A stretch of 64,000 nucleotides of DNA, taken from Ischnura elegans (Eukaryota > Arthropoda > Insecta > Odonata > Coenagrionidae). A model generated the notes under the pieces. It was not told the origin of the DNA. It saw nothing but the letters and a program-made list of their open reading frames with translations, and did not search any database. The position numbers were made by a program, and so were the translations under genes. Where the stretch lies: the NCBI RefSeq assembly GCF_921293095.1, contig NC_060249.1, positions 88,051,907 through 88,115,906 on the forward strand, in the 5' to 3' direction. This document shows positions 1-12,786 of the stretch, piece after piece. Position 1 is the stretch's first letter. The number at the start of each line of letters is the position of its first letter.

Positions 1-2084
1 AAATGCTTGATAATGGATAGCCTTAAGAGTAAATATGTATTTTCTCGGGAAAATTTCTCATTTTAGATACTGAAAAATTTAATGAAAAGTAACTTTTATA
101 CTTCTAAACTTAACTAGCTCCTTACTTCAAATGCAGCTGGTAATCGTCACTGAATACAGATTTTATAAAGTAAATGTTATTTTACCATAACTGTTTCCTG
201 GTTCTTTATTCATCTTTAATCTTCAAAAAATGTCTCGCGGTAATTACACTGAGCACATCAAATGCATGTATAATTTCTTTATCATTTTAGTTTTCTTTAA
301 ATCTTTGCCCTTCCCTGGCCCTTAAGGAGAGTTGGGAGAGGGAGGGTATTCATTATTTGTCTGGTACTCTAAGATTCATGCTTCAGCGCTATGCTTTACA
401 TTACGGACACTCCTTAAAGTTATTTAGCGCTTGATTTAGCAATGAGCTTTGATGCGATTGGGATTTTCAGGTGTATGACAAGTACCGAGTCCAGTTTTAA
501 GTTTTAATCAGTTGTTCGCAGAGATAATTCACGTGGTCGTTACGAGTAGGCAATAAAAGGCTGAGGAACAACGGAGTTGCGCTGCAGACTGAGGGGCACT
601 TCCGTGATAGTACCTAAATGCACGTGCAGGCGAACAACTCTAGCAGTCACGGATTCAATCCAATCACTTGGAAACAAAAGACCGAAGTTCTCATTTTCCA
701 ACTGCGCGTAGGCATGGGTGCTTGAGTTCCAGGGAAGATCGTAACAGCCTCTCTTTGCAGAAGGAAAGGATAGAGAGTGCTGTGTTCGTTTTTTATCTCT
801 GCATTTTATCCAACTGCGAAACGAGGCAACTGGTACGTGACTTAGGGCGCGCCATAGTCTAAACGAGGACTATGGGCGTGTGGAAGAAATGAGGTTTGAA
901 TTAGGAGTGATCGTAATCAAAGCCATAGGTCAGCTAATCACTTGGTTCTTTAATCTGAAGGTGAGTTTGGAGGGGATAAAATTCACCAGGGAAATAGTCA
1001 AACAGATGGCCGTAGTACGTATTACAGGGGGGGATTGGACAAATCAAACATTAAAGAATAGAGTGGATGCTTTATTTTTGGTATGTTTATTGGAATCGCC
1101 AGGATATCAAGTCCGGGACCCTTCAAAGAAACCCAACGCTCTACTCTCATTTCCGTAGGGTAAAGATAAAAACTGTGAAATGGAGAAAAGGAGGTTAACT
1201 ATTTTCGTTCATAATTACAGAAATTTATTTTCAACCGTCACACGTTCCCATTCATTTTTCACTCATGGCGTTTGGTCAACGTCAGCAAATATTAGGCCAT
1301 CCACAATTTAGTTATTGATTACAAGTGGTAGACCTCACAATATCGGTATAGATGCCAAAGTTGGAATGGTGTAAATGGATTTCAGTTCAAAGTTAAATCG
1401 TAGAATCACAATCTAATCAACCATAACAAGTAGCATTGCGTTGCACTCTGCTTGTATTCTCTTTTCACTCACCTACCGAAAACATAGGATCAGTAAGCAA
1501 AATAAGTATTTTTGTGCTGTGAATATGATATACGCTCCATGAATTACATTAAAGTGGCCGTACATATATTACTGGGGATAAAAAAATGTTTTCCTTTAGG
1601 AACAGTTTACCTACGAAAAAATGTAATGTACCACTCCAAAATGAATAACATACGGTAATTGTGGTGATGAATTACCGGAAAACTGAAGGAAGACTGAAAA
1701 TGACTCAAATATTTTTCTTAGGCAAACAGAAGCTTGTTAGTATTTTAAAAATGAACACTTTGCCTTGTAGTTTTTGAGAATCAATTGCAGGTATGCCGGT
1801 CTACAGAAGGTAGATTTTACTTTTGTATTTTTCTCTAAACCTTGGCTTTCTATTATGATAACACTAAAAATGTCTACTTATCAGCTCCTCAGACGATTAT
1901 AAGAGTAACCACCTTCATGATTCTCGTTTAAACAACAAACTTATCAGCCAATAATAGTAGAACCAACACCAAAATATCAAACATGATGAAAACGCAAGAA
2001 ATTTTCCTCAATTTAAGCAGCGGCCGTAACGCTACACACCAGTGATAACCTTAGTCTGTAACTGTGTATTCCCTGTGTATTCTC
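1..2084. other. AT-rich non-coding DNA, no gene recognised
   Basis: No homology-bearing reading frame, RNA gene or repeat could be supported. Short ATG frames of 64 and 92 codons at about 670 and 880 have no recognisable domain and fit chance. The stretch is probably intergenic or intronic. Confidence 0.6.
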
Positions 2085-2122
2085 CGTTCTCTCTCTCTCT
2101 CCCTCTTTCTCTCTCTCTCTCT
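2085..2122. repeat. (CT)n microsatellite, interrupted
   Basis: Two runs of alternating C and T are separated by a short CCCTCTTT interruption. The tract stands at the left edge of a strand-biased GC-rich block. Confidence 0.9.
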
Positions 2123-2164
2123 GTCGATCTTATTTCTCTTCTTGTTTCTCTTTTACTTTATTTT

Positions 2165-2530
2165 GGGTGATAGAAGTTTTCGTCCGATTTTATGAGGTTT
2201 CTTCCGAAGGGGCCGGTCGGTCGGTGTCTGCGGAGAGATGAGGTACGAGTGATTGAAGGCAGTACGGAAGGCTGGTGAGAGGGGGAGGGGAGAGATAGTT
2301 TTACGGAGATGGGGCTGGTTGGGTGTAGGAGGCCGATGGGATGTATTGCTGTAGGGAAGAAGGGTGAGTTGGAGTGGATGTTGGAGGTATTCCTCCTCCC
2401 TTCTCCGTTACGCCTCACAAGTCCTTCGCCAGGCCAGAGGGAGAGAAAGAGAAAAAAGTAAGAGAGATAGGGAGTGCAGGAATTGGAGAAGGTAAGGAAG
2501 AGGGAAAGTTGGGAAGAAATAAAAGTGAGT
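2165..2530. other. GC-rich, purine-rich (+ strand) island
   Basis: The plus strand becomes strongly G+A rich, with runs such as GAGAGGGGGAGGGGAG, against AT-rich flanks. The complementary pyrimidine strand is open for 125 codons, but the product is Ser/Pro/Leu low complexity and is best read as a composition artefact. It is the first of about a dozen such islands in the window. Confidence 0.6.
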
Positions 2531-2645
2531 GACAAGAGTTAAAAAGGGGGTTCCATGCCTATTCGTATGCCTCTACCGCCCCTGTCTACTTTGAGCTAAT
2601 TCTATGGTTTATATAGTGCCATAAGTGTCACAAGGTATCGTTCAA

Positions 2646-2650
<5 letters not shown>

Positions 2651-2683
<33 letters not shown>
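2651..2683. repeat. (AT)n microsatellite
   Basis: About 33 bases of uninterrupted alternating A and T. Confidence 0.95.
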
Positions 2684-2685
<2 letters not shown>

Positions 2686-4582
2686 CACGGCGCGGAGTTG
2701 TATGTGTTTCGTTACGTAGTGATTTTCACTCAAGTGCGCGTATGAATATATAATAATTTTATGGAACGTAAATTAGAACAAAAATTCTATCTCGTTTGGA
2801 AAAGAAACGGCATTTCTTAATTGATTATAACTTACATTGTTTTCCCCAAATTATAAAACGCAAAAATTTTAAAGAAAATGTGTGATAACTGATAAAAATA
2901 TGTTTTTGGTATGGACAGTTTTTTCAGACCTTCTTGGTAAAAAATGTGGGAGAATAGTGGTAATATATCCATAAACTAGTGAAAGCATTTGAGGCGTAAC
3001 ACCTACAATGTAGGTCCTACATCTTAGTTTTCTTCTCTGGGATGCATAGGCGAACAGTGTCTTAGCAGTCTGTCTCGACTTTCCATTTCTTAACGTGGCC
3101 TTTTCATTATTCAATAAAATCTTTTTGTATATTCTGAGGTTAGGTTGAACATGGGCGTTCGTTAAGTGACATGTGACTCAGACTATTATTATGCTCGCTG
3201 AATTTGGCTGTCACTGTCATAATTTCTGGATAAAAGTGGGGAGCATGAATATTTGCTAAACTCTGTCGGGGAAGAATGAGGAAATACTCACTTCAACTAT
3301 GGAACATAAGCAAACTCTCAATATTTGAGCATGTAATATGAATTAAGAGTGACAAGTACTTCATAGGGTGAGCAAACACTCAAATAGAAATGCATCTCTT
3401 CCGGACTAGACGTATCAAGGAAATGTTGCATGAGGAATGTGATTTACTGCCATGTGTGACTATTGGTATGAAATCCAATTGTAACAGTTACTGATTATAT
3501 ATCCGTGGATATTTCTAGGGTATATTTTTGTGGAATGATGTAATAGGTAACTTGATGACAGACAAAAGGTTTTAAATAAATTTTTTATCTAACATTATGT
3601 ACATTTTCACATTAAAATTGACATAGTTAGTCGAAGATTGCTGAATATATACATGATTATTATTGGTGATACTTACCGGTGTATTCATCTCACGCACATA
3701 ATTAACATCAAGACAGAAGTTCATGTGGATTGGTACATGCAATGCTTTATGTAAATTTAAAGTCGTTTGGTACTTTAGTTAGATAAATGCATCAGGATTG
3801 TAGACGCTAATGACCTAGATCATTGGAATATGAGTGAAAGCTATATGGAAGATCATCGCCACAAACGGCGTGAGCCCCAATTCCTCGATTTGAATAAATT
3901 TTTTGCCAGTACTACTTAGATCAGGTGCAATGCTGGAGTTTCTTAGATAATTAGTTATCAATATACGAACTGCATCGTAATGCTCTTATAGTAAAAAAAG
4001 CTAAAATTTGTCGATTTTCAAGACTTCTGGATATCTTAGATGTTATCATGATTTTTTCTACTGCATAAATACGCATAAATATGCAAAATACGCATATACC
4101 GTCCAATTTTCAATTAATTGAAAAGTGCATGAAGCATAGCCTATTAACTTATTCTGTGAAATCCTTAGAAAAAAGATAGAATAGCCATTAGTGGATCTGA
4201 ATAACATTGCTTGCAAATAAAATGCTGTTATTAAATAAAAATGGAATTATTTACTTTTTTCTCATCCGAACCGGTGAATCCAAAATTATTACTATCGTAC
4301 CACTTCAGCTGCATAGGCTTCTACATGGAACATATTCTTCTCCGTTAGATATTTGATTTATTCAGGCCAGGGTTTGGCAATCCATGGACCGTAAATGGCT
4401 CGTGAAGCCATTTTAAGCGGCCCGTAAAACGATTTGAAACCACAAATTTTACTGCTTTAGAAGAAGGGCCCATAAAGAGTATGTATTGTTGAAATTTAGT
4501 ACAGCGGTAAATATAAATAAAAATGTACGGCGAATACTGTCATTTGCATTCCATGTAACCTTACCACCTTATCTAACAGTCT
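2684..4582. other. AT-rich non-coding DNA
   Basis: I see no gene or repeat I can support. A minus-strand 81-codon frame near 2.9-3.1 kb has no recognisable domain. Confidence 0.55.
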
Positions 4583-5132
4583 GTATGCGTGAAGTTTTTC
4601 GAACCCCAGCTTTCGACGAAAGAACGAAGTAGATACCTGCTGGAAATTAAAGGTTACGGTGCCGCCATGATCTGCAAATAGCTCAACATTTTCAGAGTAA
4701 ACTCACTTTAAGTAACTTCTTATTTGTTTAAACATGATCTCCAGCCAATATACTTTATGCACTTCAGAAAAATAAAAACATGCTACTTTTTAAAATGTGA
4801 GTAGAGCTTTTTTCCTGAATTAGGCATTATACTTGAACCTCATTATTACTGTGATACATCAATGAACAGCGCAAGATTTTAATAGCAAATCATCAAAATG
4901 TTTCTTAAAAACTTAATGTACCAGGAAGAGAATCCGTTCAGGAAAACAAGTTATTGGTCATGATGTTTGACATTTTTGACATAATAGTTTTCTTCAAACA
5001 AGCATTAATACGATACGTCGCACTTATGGTAATAAATAGTGAATATATGTAAGCTATTAAAAGTCCATTGGAGTGTTAATACTGAAAATAGATTAAAATT
5101 AACTCGAATATTTTATAAATATCTCTACAATT
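4583..5132 (+). repeat. Dispersed duplication, copy A (about 550 bp)
   Basis: This segment aligns along its whole length with 6960-7517 in the same orientation. Shared landmarks are GCGTGAAGTTTT, GGTGCCGCCAT, GAGTAGAGCTTTTTTCCTGAA, GCGCAAGATTTT and AAACAAGCATTAAT, with scattered substitutions and small indels. The copies are about 2.4 kb apart with unrelated DNA between. No open frame is kept in both copies, so this is a non-coding repeat or an old segmental duplication. It has no terminal structure I could identify. Confidence 0.85.
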
Positions 5133-6959
5133 TATTGTCTTAAATCCTGAATGTATCATTTTGCCCTAAATTTATGCTAATTTACCCTATATTTCTACAA
5201 AACACATTTAATTCGAAACCAGTAAAACGTAATATACACGTTTCAATCAAAATATACTTAAATTACACGGAAGCAAATTGATGTTAGCGTTTGACCAATC
5301 AATAACTAACCGTGTTATGATGAAACATCCACGGTTGAATGTAAATAAAATATATAAATAGTTTAATATAAGCAAAATTACTGCGTATAGACGAGGCAGT
5401 AGTGGCCAAACGAGGAATTTCATACTTTAGCGAGTGCACCGTGTAAAAAAGGTTGAGTTAATGGTATTTAAACATAAGCATGTGTTCTAGATCATTAAAT
5501 AAGGCTAATGCGTAACATGTGGATCAAAGGCTTGTCCTCTTACCTTTTACTCGAAGCAAATCTTTATACATCATGCTAATGCGCATAATCATTTGCTCAA
5601 CTTTTATTCGCCCGGCCCTTCGATCATCTCGGCGTTGTTGTGAAAAATAAACTTAATGTTAACGTTTTCTCCCAGCTTTACAACATGCATAGGTTTAGTT
5701 TCGACTGCAAAAAATATGACATCACGTAAAAGCTGCTAAAATTAGTGCTTTGTCGCCGTATGTAAACAGTAATGATTAAACAAATAGTATTTCTAAAAAG
5801 GAGTTAAATAATTATAATATTTAGAAATATTTTCACTGATTTTTAATCGGCGTTATTGACCAAAGTCAAAATATAATTTAGTATTATCATGTTGAAATTT
5901 TATTTGTAAAAGTTGTACGTAAAAATGCAGTGTTCTACGGAGTTTTCATAAAAAAATAGAGGGTCTTAACCTGCTCTTACTTTTCGAGCGATAACCTTTT
6001 TACCGAGGCAATAAGAACCCGGAAAGAAATCTGAATTGCATAAAATTAGTGATTTAGAGAAATGTTCAAAGAGTTTCCCTCAGAGAGGAGGAAGTTTGGG
6101 AAGAGATTGACATGCCCAAAGAAATTAAAAAGGAAATGTCGGTGGAATAATATCTTCGTGTAGCATTTAGTTGAGAACGGGATTCAAAATTGTGTCCCAT
6201 GTGGCAAAAGATTCGAGATTTATTATGTTCTTTTGTGAGGGATGCTTGTATCAATGCACCAAATGCATAATCAGATTTTTTAAGCCTTTTTGCAGCAATA
6301 TGAGGTTTTTGTGGTCACATGCATGTCATTTTATTATATTTTCCTGAACTGGAAGGTTGGTACTTAAAAGAGAAGACAGTTGAGGTATGAGGCGCGCTAC
6401 ATAAGGAACAAAGACTTTGACATATTTGTTTTCCTCGAGGATTATTAGAAGAATCACCAGTCGAATAGTAATTTCTATGAGGGACATTCTCAGTTGAGAA
6501 CAAGTTTTAATTGCTCATATCGTGATAAAGTTTTAACTAAATTTTTCTTAAGCGTTGTTCAGCATTATTACCCCCTTTCTCTGAAGATGAAAGGCAATCG
6601 ATAAGCATTACAAATGTAAATTTAAACATGAGTAATTTCGTAATGCGAAGGTATTCTGAGTGGTATCAATGAAATGAAATGTAACTAAACTATATTACGA
6701 GAAATTTGTCGAGTACCCACGAGAGTTGACAACATCTTTTCAACACGATAAACATTGTTCCAATAGTAAATAACTGGGCCTTGGAAACAAAAGTTGCCTT
6801 GATAACAAAGGTGCTTTAGTAGTCGCATAGACGTGTGATTTATCTAATGGTTGAATTTCTTTTCCGGCTTTCCTGGATAATGTTGAGTTTTTCTAGCGTT
6901 GATGTATAAAATTCGCTCGTAAAATGTTTATACGGGTTATAATTTTAAGTAAAGAGTTT
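5133..6959. other. AT-rich spacer between the two 550-bp copies
   Basis: No gene, RNA or structured repeat recognised. Confidence 0.5.
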
Positions 6960-7517
6960 GTACGCGTGAAGTTTTGCCAACCCCAGAATTTGACGTAAGG
7001 ATGAAGTACCTGCTGGACATTAAAGGTCACGGTGCCGCCATAATCTGCAAGAAGCTCAACATTCGCAGTGCAAACTCACTTTAAGTAACTTTTATTTGAT
7101 TAAGCATGATATCCAACCAATATACTTCATGTAAACTAGAAAAATAAAAACATGCGAGTTTTTATAATATGAGTAGAGCTTTTTTCCTGAATTAGGAATT
7201 AAACTTGAACCCCTTTATTACGGTGACACATCAATGCACCGCGCAAGATTTTGATAGCAAATCATCAAAATATATTTTAAAATCTTTATGTGACAGGATA
7301 TAGAATCCATTCAAGAAAAAAAGTTATTGGTCATGCTGTTTGTCATTTTGGACGGCATATTTTTCTTAAAAAACAAGCATTAATGCGTTACGTTGCACAT
7401 TTGGTAATGATGAATGAATATATCAGCATAATGTATACGTCATATAATGGCCTGTGGAGTATTAGCTCTGAAAATAGACTAAAACTAGCTGAAATACTTT
7501 CTAAAATCACTACAATT
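6960..7517 (+). repeat. Dispersed duplication, copy B (about 558 bp)
   Basis: Direct-orientation partner of 4583-5132. A 95-codon ATG frame lies in its 3' half (7290-7577), but the matching frame in copy A is broken by a stop soon after the shared AAGTTATTGGTCATG segment. The frame is therefore not conserved and is not called as a gene. Confidence 0.85.
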
Positions 7518-8990
7518 GGCCACCTCACATTGCACCGTATAATCGTACGTTTAATTGCGTTGGCAGTTGGATCATAACTCGGCGAAATATACTTTACAAG
7601 CAGCTTAAATTTTCAAAAATCTGCACCATAAAACTACATTTTTCATTCGTATTAGTAATGTTTTCCTGCATCTTGTTTTTCTCACTGTTTAATGACAATT
7701 ATTCATCAAGGGCATGGTGGGAGGTTTCTTCAATTAATTCGAATGGAGTTTTTGTACGCGTGATATCAATGTTGGAATCTGTTATGTAAAGAAAAGTACC
7801 TCAAAGTAAAGTAAAGTAAAAGAAAGTTCTTTTTTCAAGCGATAAAAATGTCAATATTCTATACGGATGTGGTTAGAATGCGCTAATATCGTCAGGTGGT
7901 AAGGTTTCTTGTGTAAACTGATTGACCAGTGGACTGTTGAATTGACACATCTGAGATATGGACTTCGCCTGATTTTTCACCACTCCATATTTGCGCCCTT
8001 CGGAAGCCAGATAATTAGCAAGATAATGCCGATGTGTTTTGATCAGTAATGGCTCCGGTATATCCTTAGATACTGGAAGTATTCACTGAAATCAGATGAT
8101 TAATAGTAGCGGGCGTAACTTGGTGGAAAACCTTTATCGCAGTAATTGGAGAAATAAATTTTGGGTTTTTCTGCATAAATCATCATGTGGAATTAGCCAA
8201 GTTTTTGTTTTTCGAATCCCTACGAAATCGATGATATTTCTTTGTACAATGATCTCAAACAGGTCAAAATGGGAATATATAGGAATGATATTAATTTGAA
8301 AGTTAAAACTGTAATTTAGAGGTTTTAAGCCGTTACAAATGTAGAAAATCATTGATGTCTAGCTAATGTTGAACCTTGGTCAGGCCATGTTTTTGGGTAT
8401 GGTTCTACAAATATTCTATCAGGATTTGATCTCCTTGGCCTTAAACTTCTCTGGCTGAAGCCATATTTGGCCTGAACGGATACATTTAGTTCGTTAAACT
8501 CGAATATTTAGCCGTACCCCACCATCTTGCCATCTTAATCTAACAAACGTCCACACTCGATTACTTAATTTGTTAAAGAAGTCCGAAAAATTAGTCAAGA
8601 GAGTCTCATTTCGCCTCATGTCTTCACAGTCATCCATTCAAGTGCCAATCTTCCAGCTCAGGAGCATTTAAAAAACTATAAAAAAGATATATCGAACTTC
8701 CAACCAAGTCAAGTCTGAAACGATTTTGTGCGTTTAACTTGCGAATATTTGAACATTACAGCCAAGCTAAGTAGTTCATAATAACATTTATTTTAACTTA
8801 TTTCCTCACGGGGATGAGGTAATTTTGGAAACTAACCGTAGGTACAAAATTTGAAATTGACTGTACACACTCTGGCTTTAAAGTTCGCAAAATTTAACCT
8901 GAAATTATGTAACCAGGTCTTAATGGCACATACCGCGATTAATGAATAAATTACTCGCTGCTTTATGACTTGCCTAAGTGTCGAGTGTTG
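7518..8990. other. AT-rich non-coding DNA
   Basis: No feature supported. A short AAAGTAAAGTAAAGTAAA run occurs near 7.8 kb. Confidence 0.5.
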
Positions 8991-9620
8991 GAAAGACATT
9001 GAACAAGGGAAGGGCATGAACTTGGTACCGGAAATAATGACGGAGAAGACAGGAGTAGGGTGGAGCGAAGATGAGAGGCGAGAAAGTACCGGGGCGGAAG
9101 GGAAGGACAGCTCAGTCTGGGTCTGGCAGGCCCGGCCACGGGGAATAAGAGGGTCCGCTCAGCGAGACTGATGGGCGAGGCCTTCGGGTCTTGGGAGGGG
9201 GTAAACGGCTTACGTTCGGCGCGGTGGGTTTTTCAGGCGGGCGGGCGGCGGGAGGTTGAATGGAGGAAGGAAAAGGGGAGAACCCGCTTGATGGTGATTT
9301 GGGTTGGACAAAAGAGGGGAGCAGGCTGATGGAGGTTGGTCATCAAACTGTTAGAGGGAGGAGGGGAACGGAGGGAGGAGGTAGGCGAGGGTAGAGGTAG
9401 TCAGGAAGGAGAGATGTTGATGGGTTGGATGACAAAAGACAGCCCCCCGCATTGGGAGATGGAGGAGCGTGTGGGGGAGGGTTAAGATATGGGGGACCGT
9501 ATCGCAAGGTTCTCCGCCCGAGTCCTTCTCCTTCTTTCAGAGGGTTGGGAAGGTGGTGGCCGCTATAAAAAAGGTAGGAAGGTGCGTTGGGGAATCGGAA
9601 GTCAGGTGGGACGAGTGGAA
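8991..9620. other. GC-rich, purine-rich (+ strand) island
   Basis: The plus strand is strongly G+A rich, with GGGCGGGCGGCGGGAGG near 9.24 kb and many GGAGGA or GGGAGG steps, and sharp AT-rich flanks on both sides. A TATAAAA lies inside at 9564-9570, but nothing downstream supports a transcript. No protein with recognisable similarity is encoded on either strand. Confidence 0.6.
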
Positions 9621-10980
9621 ACGTTTTATTTTATCTTGAGACTTAATTACGGGCAGAATTAAAGCTTTTTGTACTCGACACAATCTTCCTCGTTTCCATG
9701 AAAATGGGTTTTGAAAAATATTGACGCAAGAGTGGTTTATTGAAATTCACATGATACAGGTATGCAGGTTGAAACACACGAGAGGACTACCTAACCGAAA
9801 GTGTTTATTACCTGCCAATATTAAAATTTATATTGGCCATTTGAATGGAATATCTGTTATTTTACATAAGTGTAATAATATATACACCATTTCTATTAAC
9901 AAAATCGTTTTAGCCATAATAATGGGTATAAATTACTGCATAACAAAAAAAATTGGTTCCAAATACATTTAATCCCCCTAAGTGGTCATTTAAGAGCATC
10001 TATAGTTTCACAAAACAGAATTTATAAGAAATTTTCATTTATAACAAAGTTCTCATGTATAATACCATTTCACATGATTGTGTAGTGCGCCCAGGATTTA
10101 GTTTGTTCTTTGACCTATTTATCGTATTAAACGAACACGTTAATTCGCCGTATTAGAGCTACATTTGCAGTTAATTGATGGGTAATTTAATTATTGATGG
10201 TTTTGCATTCTGAATCTTTGATGGCAAAAGAGAGTGCAGTGTTCACAACCAAATGGAAAATAACGTCCTTAGTATATAGTTGAAGATATTCATCAATTAA
10301 ATAGATGCTGAAATAATAAGTATGATTAAAGGGAGTTATATGATGACCAAGCAGTAAAAATATATTTTATCAAATATTTTTAATCGGAAACATAATTATT
10401 AACCAGCGAATGAAATGTATTTATCTTTAAAACCTTTGGTCATTGATCTGTAAGCATATTCAAACAAGATTTGTAATGAGCTCTTTATACATGTGGGTAA
10501 CATGTGTTTTGAAGTATATTTTAACATTTTAGCCTTATTATTTACATTGGTAGTGTAACTTTAATGAGAGCTTTCTGATTCTCTTAGTAATTTAATGATT
10601 GCAGTTATTTTTTAAATATTTTTGTTGCAGAGAAATTTCATATCTTTTCTTTAAGCTTGCCAGAATACAAAGGCATTCATTGACTAACAGCTAGCCAATC
10701 CTTTCATTCTGAAATATTTTATGCCACACGAATTAATGATAGTGTTCATTGGTATGATTTTTTGTGAACAAATTTTCATAACTTTACCTACGAACAATGG
10801 GTTAACCCAGAGCAGTTTTTTCTGCATCAATTTAGAATAAAGAGGCACTACTAAATTATTGCTGGTGATATTGTTTAACTTGTCTCGATCGATCTTATAG
10901 CCGATAGAATATTCATAGCGATGTCTGTAACCGATATAATCGATTAAAATTATGAAATATGTGAAAGAATATAATGGATG
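9621..10980. other. AT-rich non-coding DNA
   Basis: Nothing recognised; very AT-rich with short chance frames. Confidence 0.5.
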
Positions 10981-11880
10981 AGGCAAAAGTGCCTAAGGAA
11001 GCTAATAGTTTAAATTAATTTCCTTGTGTTTGATGCGGAATACTAATTTTAAACGATGTAATAATGGATTACGAAACATGACAAAGCATATTAAAATATT
11101 TATAGACCTGATATCTTCCTGTCTAATGTAGCATTATAGCAGGTATAAGTAAATAGCAGGATGAATAAGAGTTATTGGGACACAATTTTTCATTGGTGAT
11201 CTAATAAGACTAAACAATTATCCGTGATCTATTTCACGACATTAGCCTTGTATTCCCTTTCTGAACATCTTTACCACACGAGTGTTTTGGGTCACTCGTT
11301 ACGTTCATGACCATCCGTTAAGGTCTATCCACGAGTAACTATCGACGACGCCTAAATATTTGAAAAATATTTATGAACCTGATATCTTCGGGTTAAATAT
11401 AGCGTAGTAATTAGTGGAAGAGAAAGTGAAGATCATAAGAAAGTGCCTGTTTAAGCCATAAAGTAAATGTATTTCCTTGTATTTGATGTAGAACATTATA
11501 TTCATACGATCTGATATAACAAAATATTTTTGAATCAGTAATGAACCTGATGTCTTCCCGTTTCATTAAGCATAGTAAAAGGCGATTTTGAAGAAAATGA
11601 TAACCTTAAGAAAGTGCATGTGGAAGCCATGACATGAATGTATTTATGTATTTTTATTTGATGTGGAAGATCATTTTCACGCGATAAAATATAACAAAAT
11701 ATTTGGAAAATATTTATCGATCTCCCATCAAATATGACGTGGCAGCAAGTATGAAGAGGGATTAAAATGAATGAAAGTTTGCCTCCTGTATTTGATGATT
11801 AGGCCTGAGCACTTTTCCGTGATGATTTACGAGATTAGCCTAGTATTCCCTTTCTGAACATCTTAACCTCATGAGCGTCC
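10981..11880 (+). repeat. Decayed tandem array, four units
   Basis: Diverged copies of one unit recur around a block like AATATTTATGAACCTGATATCTTCC. The landmark falls at about 11105, 11375, 11543 and 11717, so the later spacings are about 170 bp and the first about 270 bp. Units also share AGAAAGTGC, GCCAT.A and a ..CCTTGTATTTGATG.. block. A flanking block (CCGTGAT.....TTAGCC..GTATTCCCTTTCTGAACATCTT) occurs at about 11223-11275 and again at about 11816-11867, so a larger duplication also took part. The array runs into a GC-rich island. Confidence 0.7.
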
Positions 11881-12786
11881 CTCTCGTTACGTACGAAACC
11901 CTCCCATAAGGGAGGCTGGTGTCCCATATACTCCACCACGGTCGTGCACGGGGCAATTCCCGATCTAACGGCTTGGACGGGCCAGATTCTCGAAAGTGGA
12001 GCGATCGCGTTGGGCACCTTCCGCTGCGAGTCAGTCCCTTGACCCCATCCTTCCCTCAAACTCTTCGACATTATCTAACGACGTCCGTCCGCTCCGAGGG
12101 ACCGTCACGTGGGCAGTGACGTGGAGAGACCTTTTATGGAGGCTAGTGTGCGGTTGGGGGCGATAGAGTAAGGTACGTACGTGGTGCGGGCGGATCGGGA
12201 TGTGTTCCACCGGGGAAGACCGGAGGGCGATCGGGCTAGGGGGAGGACTTCAGTCCCGGGATCATTCTCTCCAGTTCTCCCCGCTCTTTTGGGGGAAGTT
12301 CCGGATCATGGTCGCTCGCCCCTCGTAGGAGGCCACCCCTGTCCACTTTTCGACCCTCCAGCGGCCATACCCATTGGCCCTAATCCGACTCTTAAAGATA
12401 TCCGACTGAGAGAGAGGTGGTCCTTTCCTTTTCTCTCCCGTCGGAGGGTAAACCGCCCCCTCAGGTCCCGTATTACGCTATTTCTCCCTTCCGTCCCTCA
12501 CTCTTCGTGGCCTTACAAGTTGGTTACCCTCCCTCCTGTCCGCGCTCCTTAATCTCTGGTCCCTTCCCGCATCCGTCCTCGTCCGTGCTCCCAGGTCATT
12601 GTCATTGGCCGACTTCCTATTGCTCCGGGCCTCCTCATTTCCCTCCCTCTGCTGCCGCACTTGCGATTGCCCGCGTGGCCTGCCTTTCATTGGTTTCTCT
12701 CTCCACCCTCTTTTACTCCATGCGTCTCCTTCATAGTGGCTCCCCTTCTGATTTTACTCCTTTCTTAGCGCACTTTTACTTCTGCT
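11881..12786. other. GC- and CpG-rich island, pyrimidine-rich on + strand in its second half
   Basis: Composition shifts abruptly to high GC with many CpGs (about 11.9-12.3 kb), then to C+T-rich runs on the plus strand. Overlapping open frames of 123 codons exist in two plus-strand frames, but both are Pro/Ser/Arg low complexity and neither resembles a known protein. It could be a CpG-island promoter, but no first exon can be supported. Confidence 0.55.

Noticed and set aside
7290..7577. 95-codon frame in copy B of the 550-bp duplication
   Set aside because: The equivalent frame in copy A is interrupted, so there is no sign of coding constraint.
9564..9605. TATAAAA with TCAG 38 bp downstream as a core promoter
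   Set aside because: Both are short, common words; no exon, CpG-island transcript or conserved element downstream supports it.
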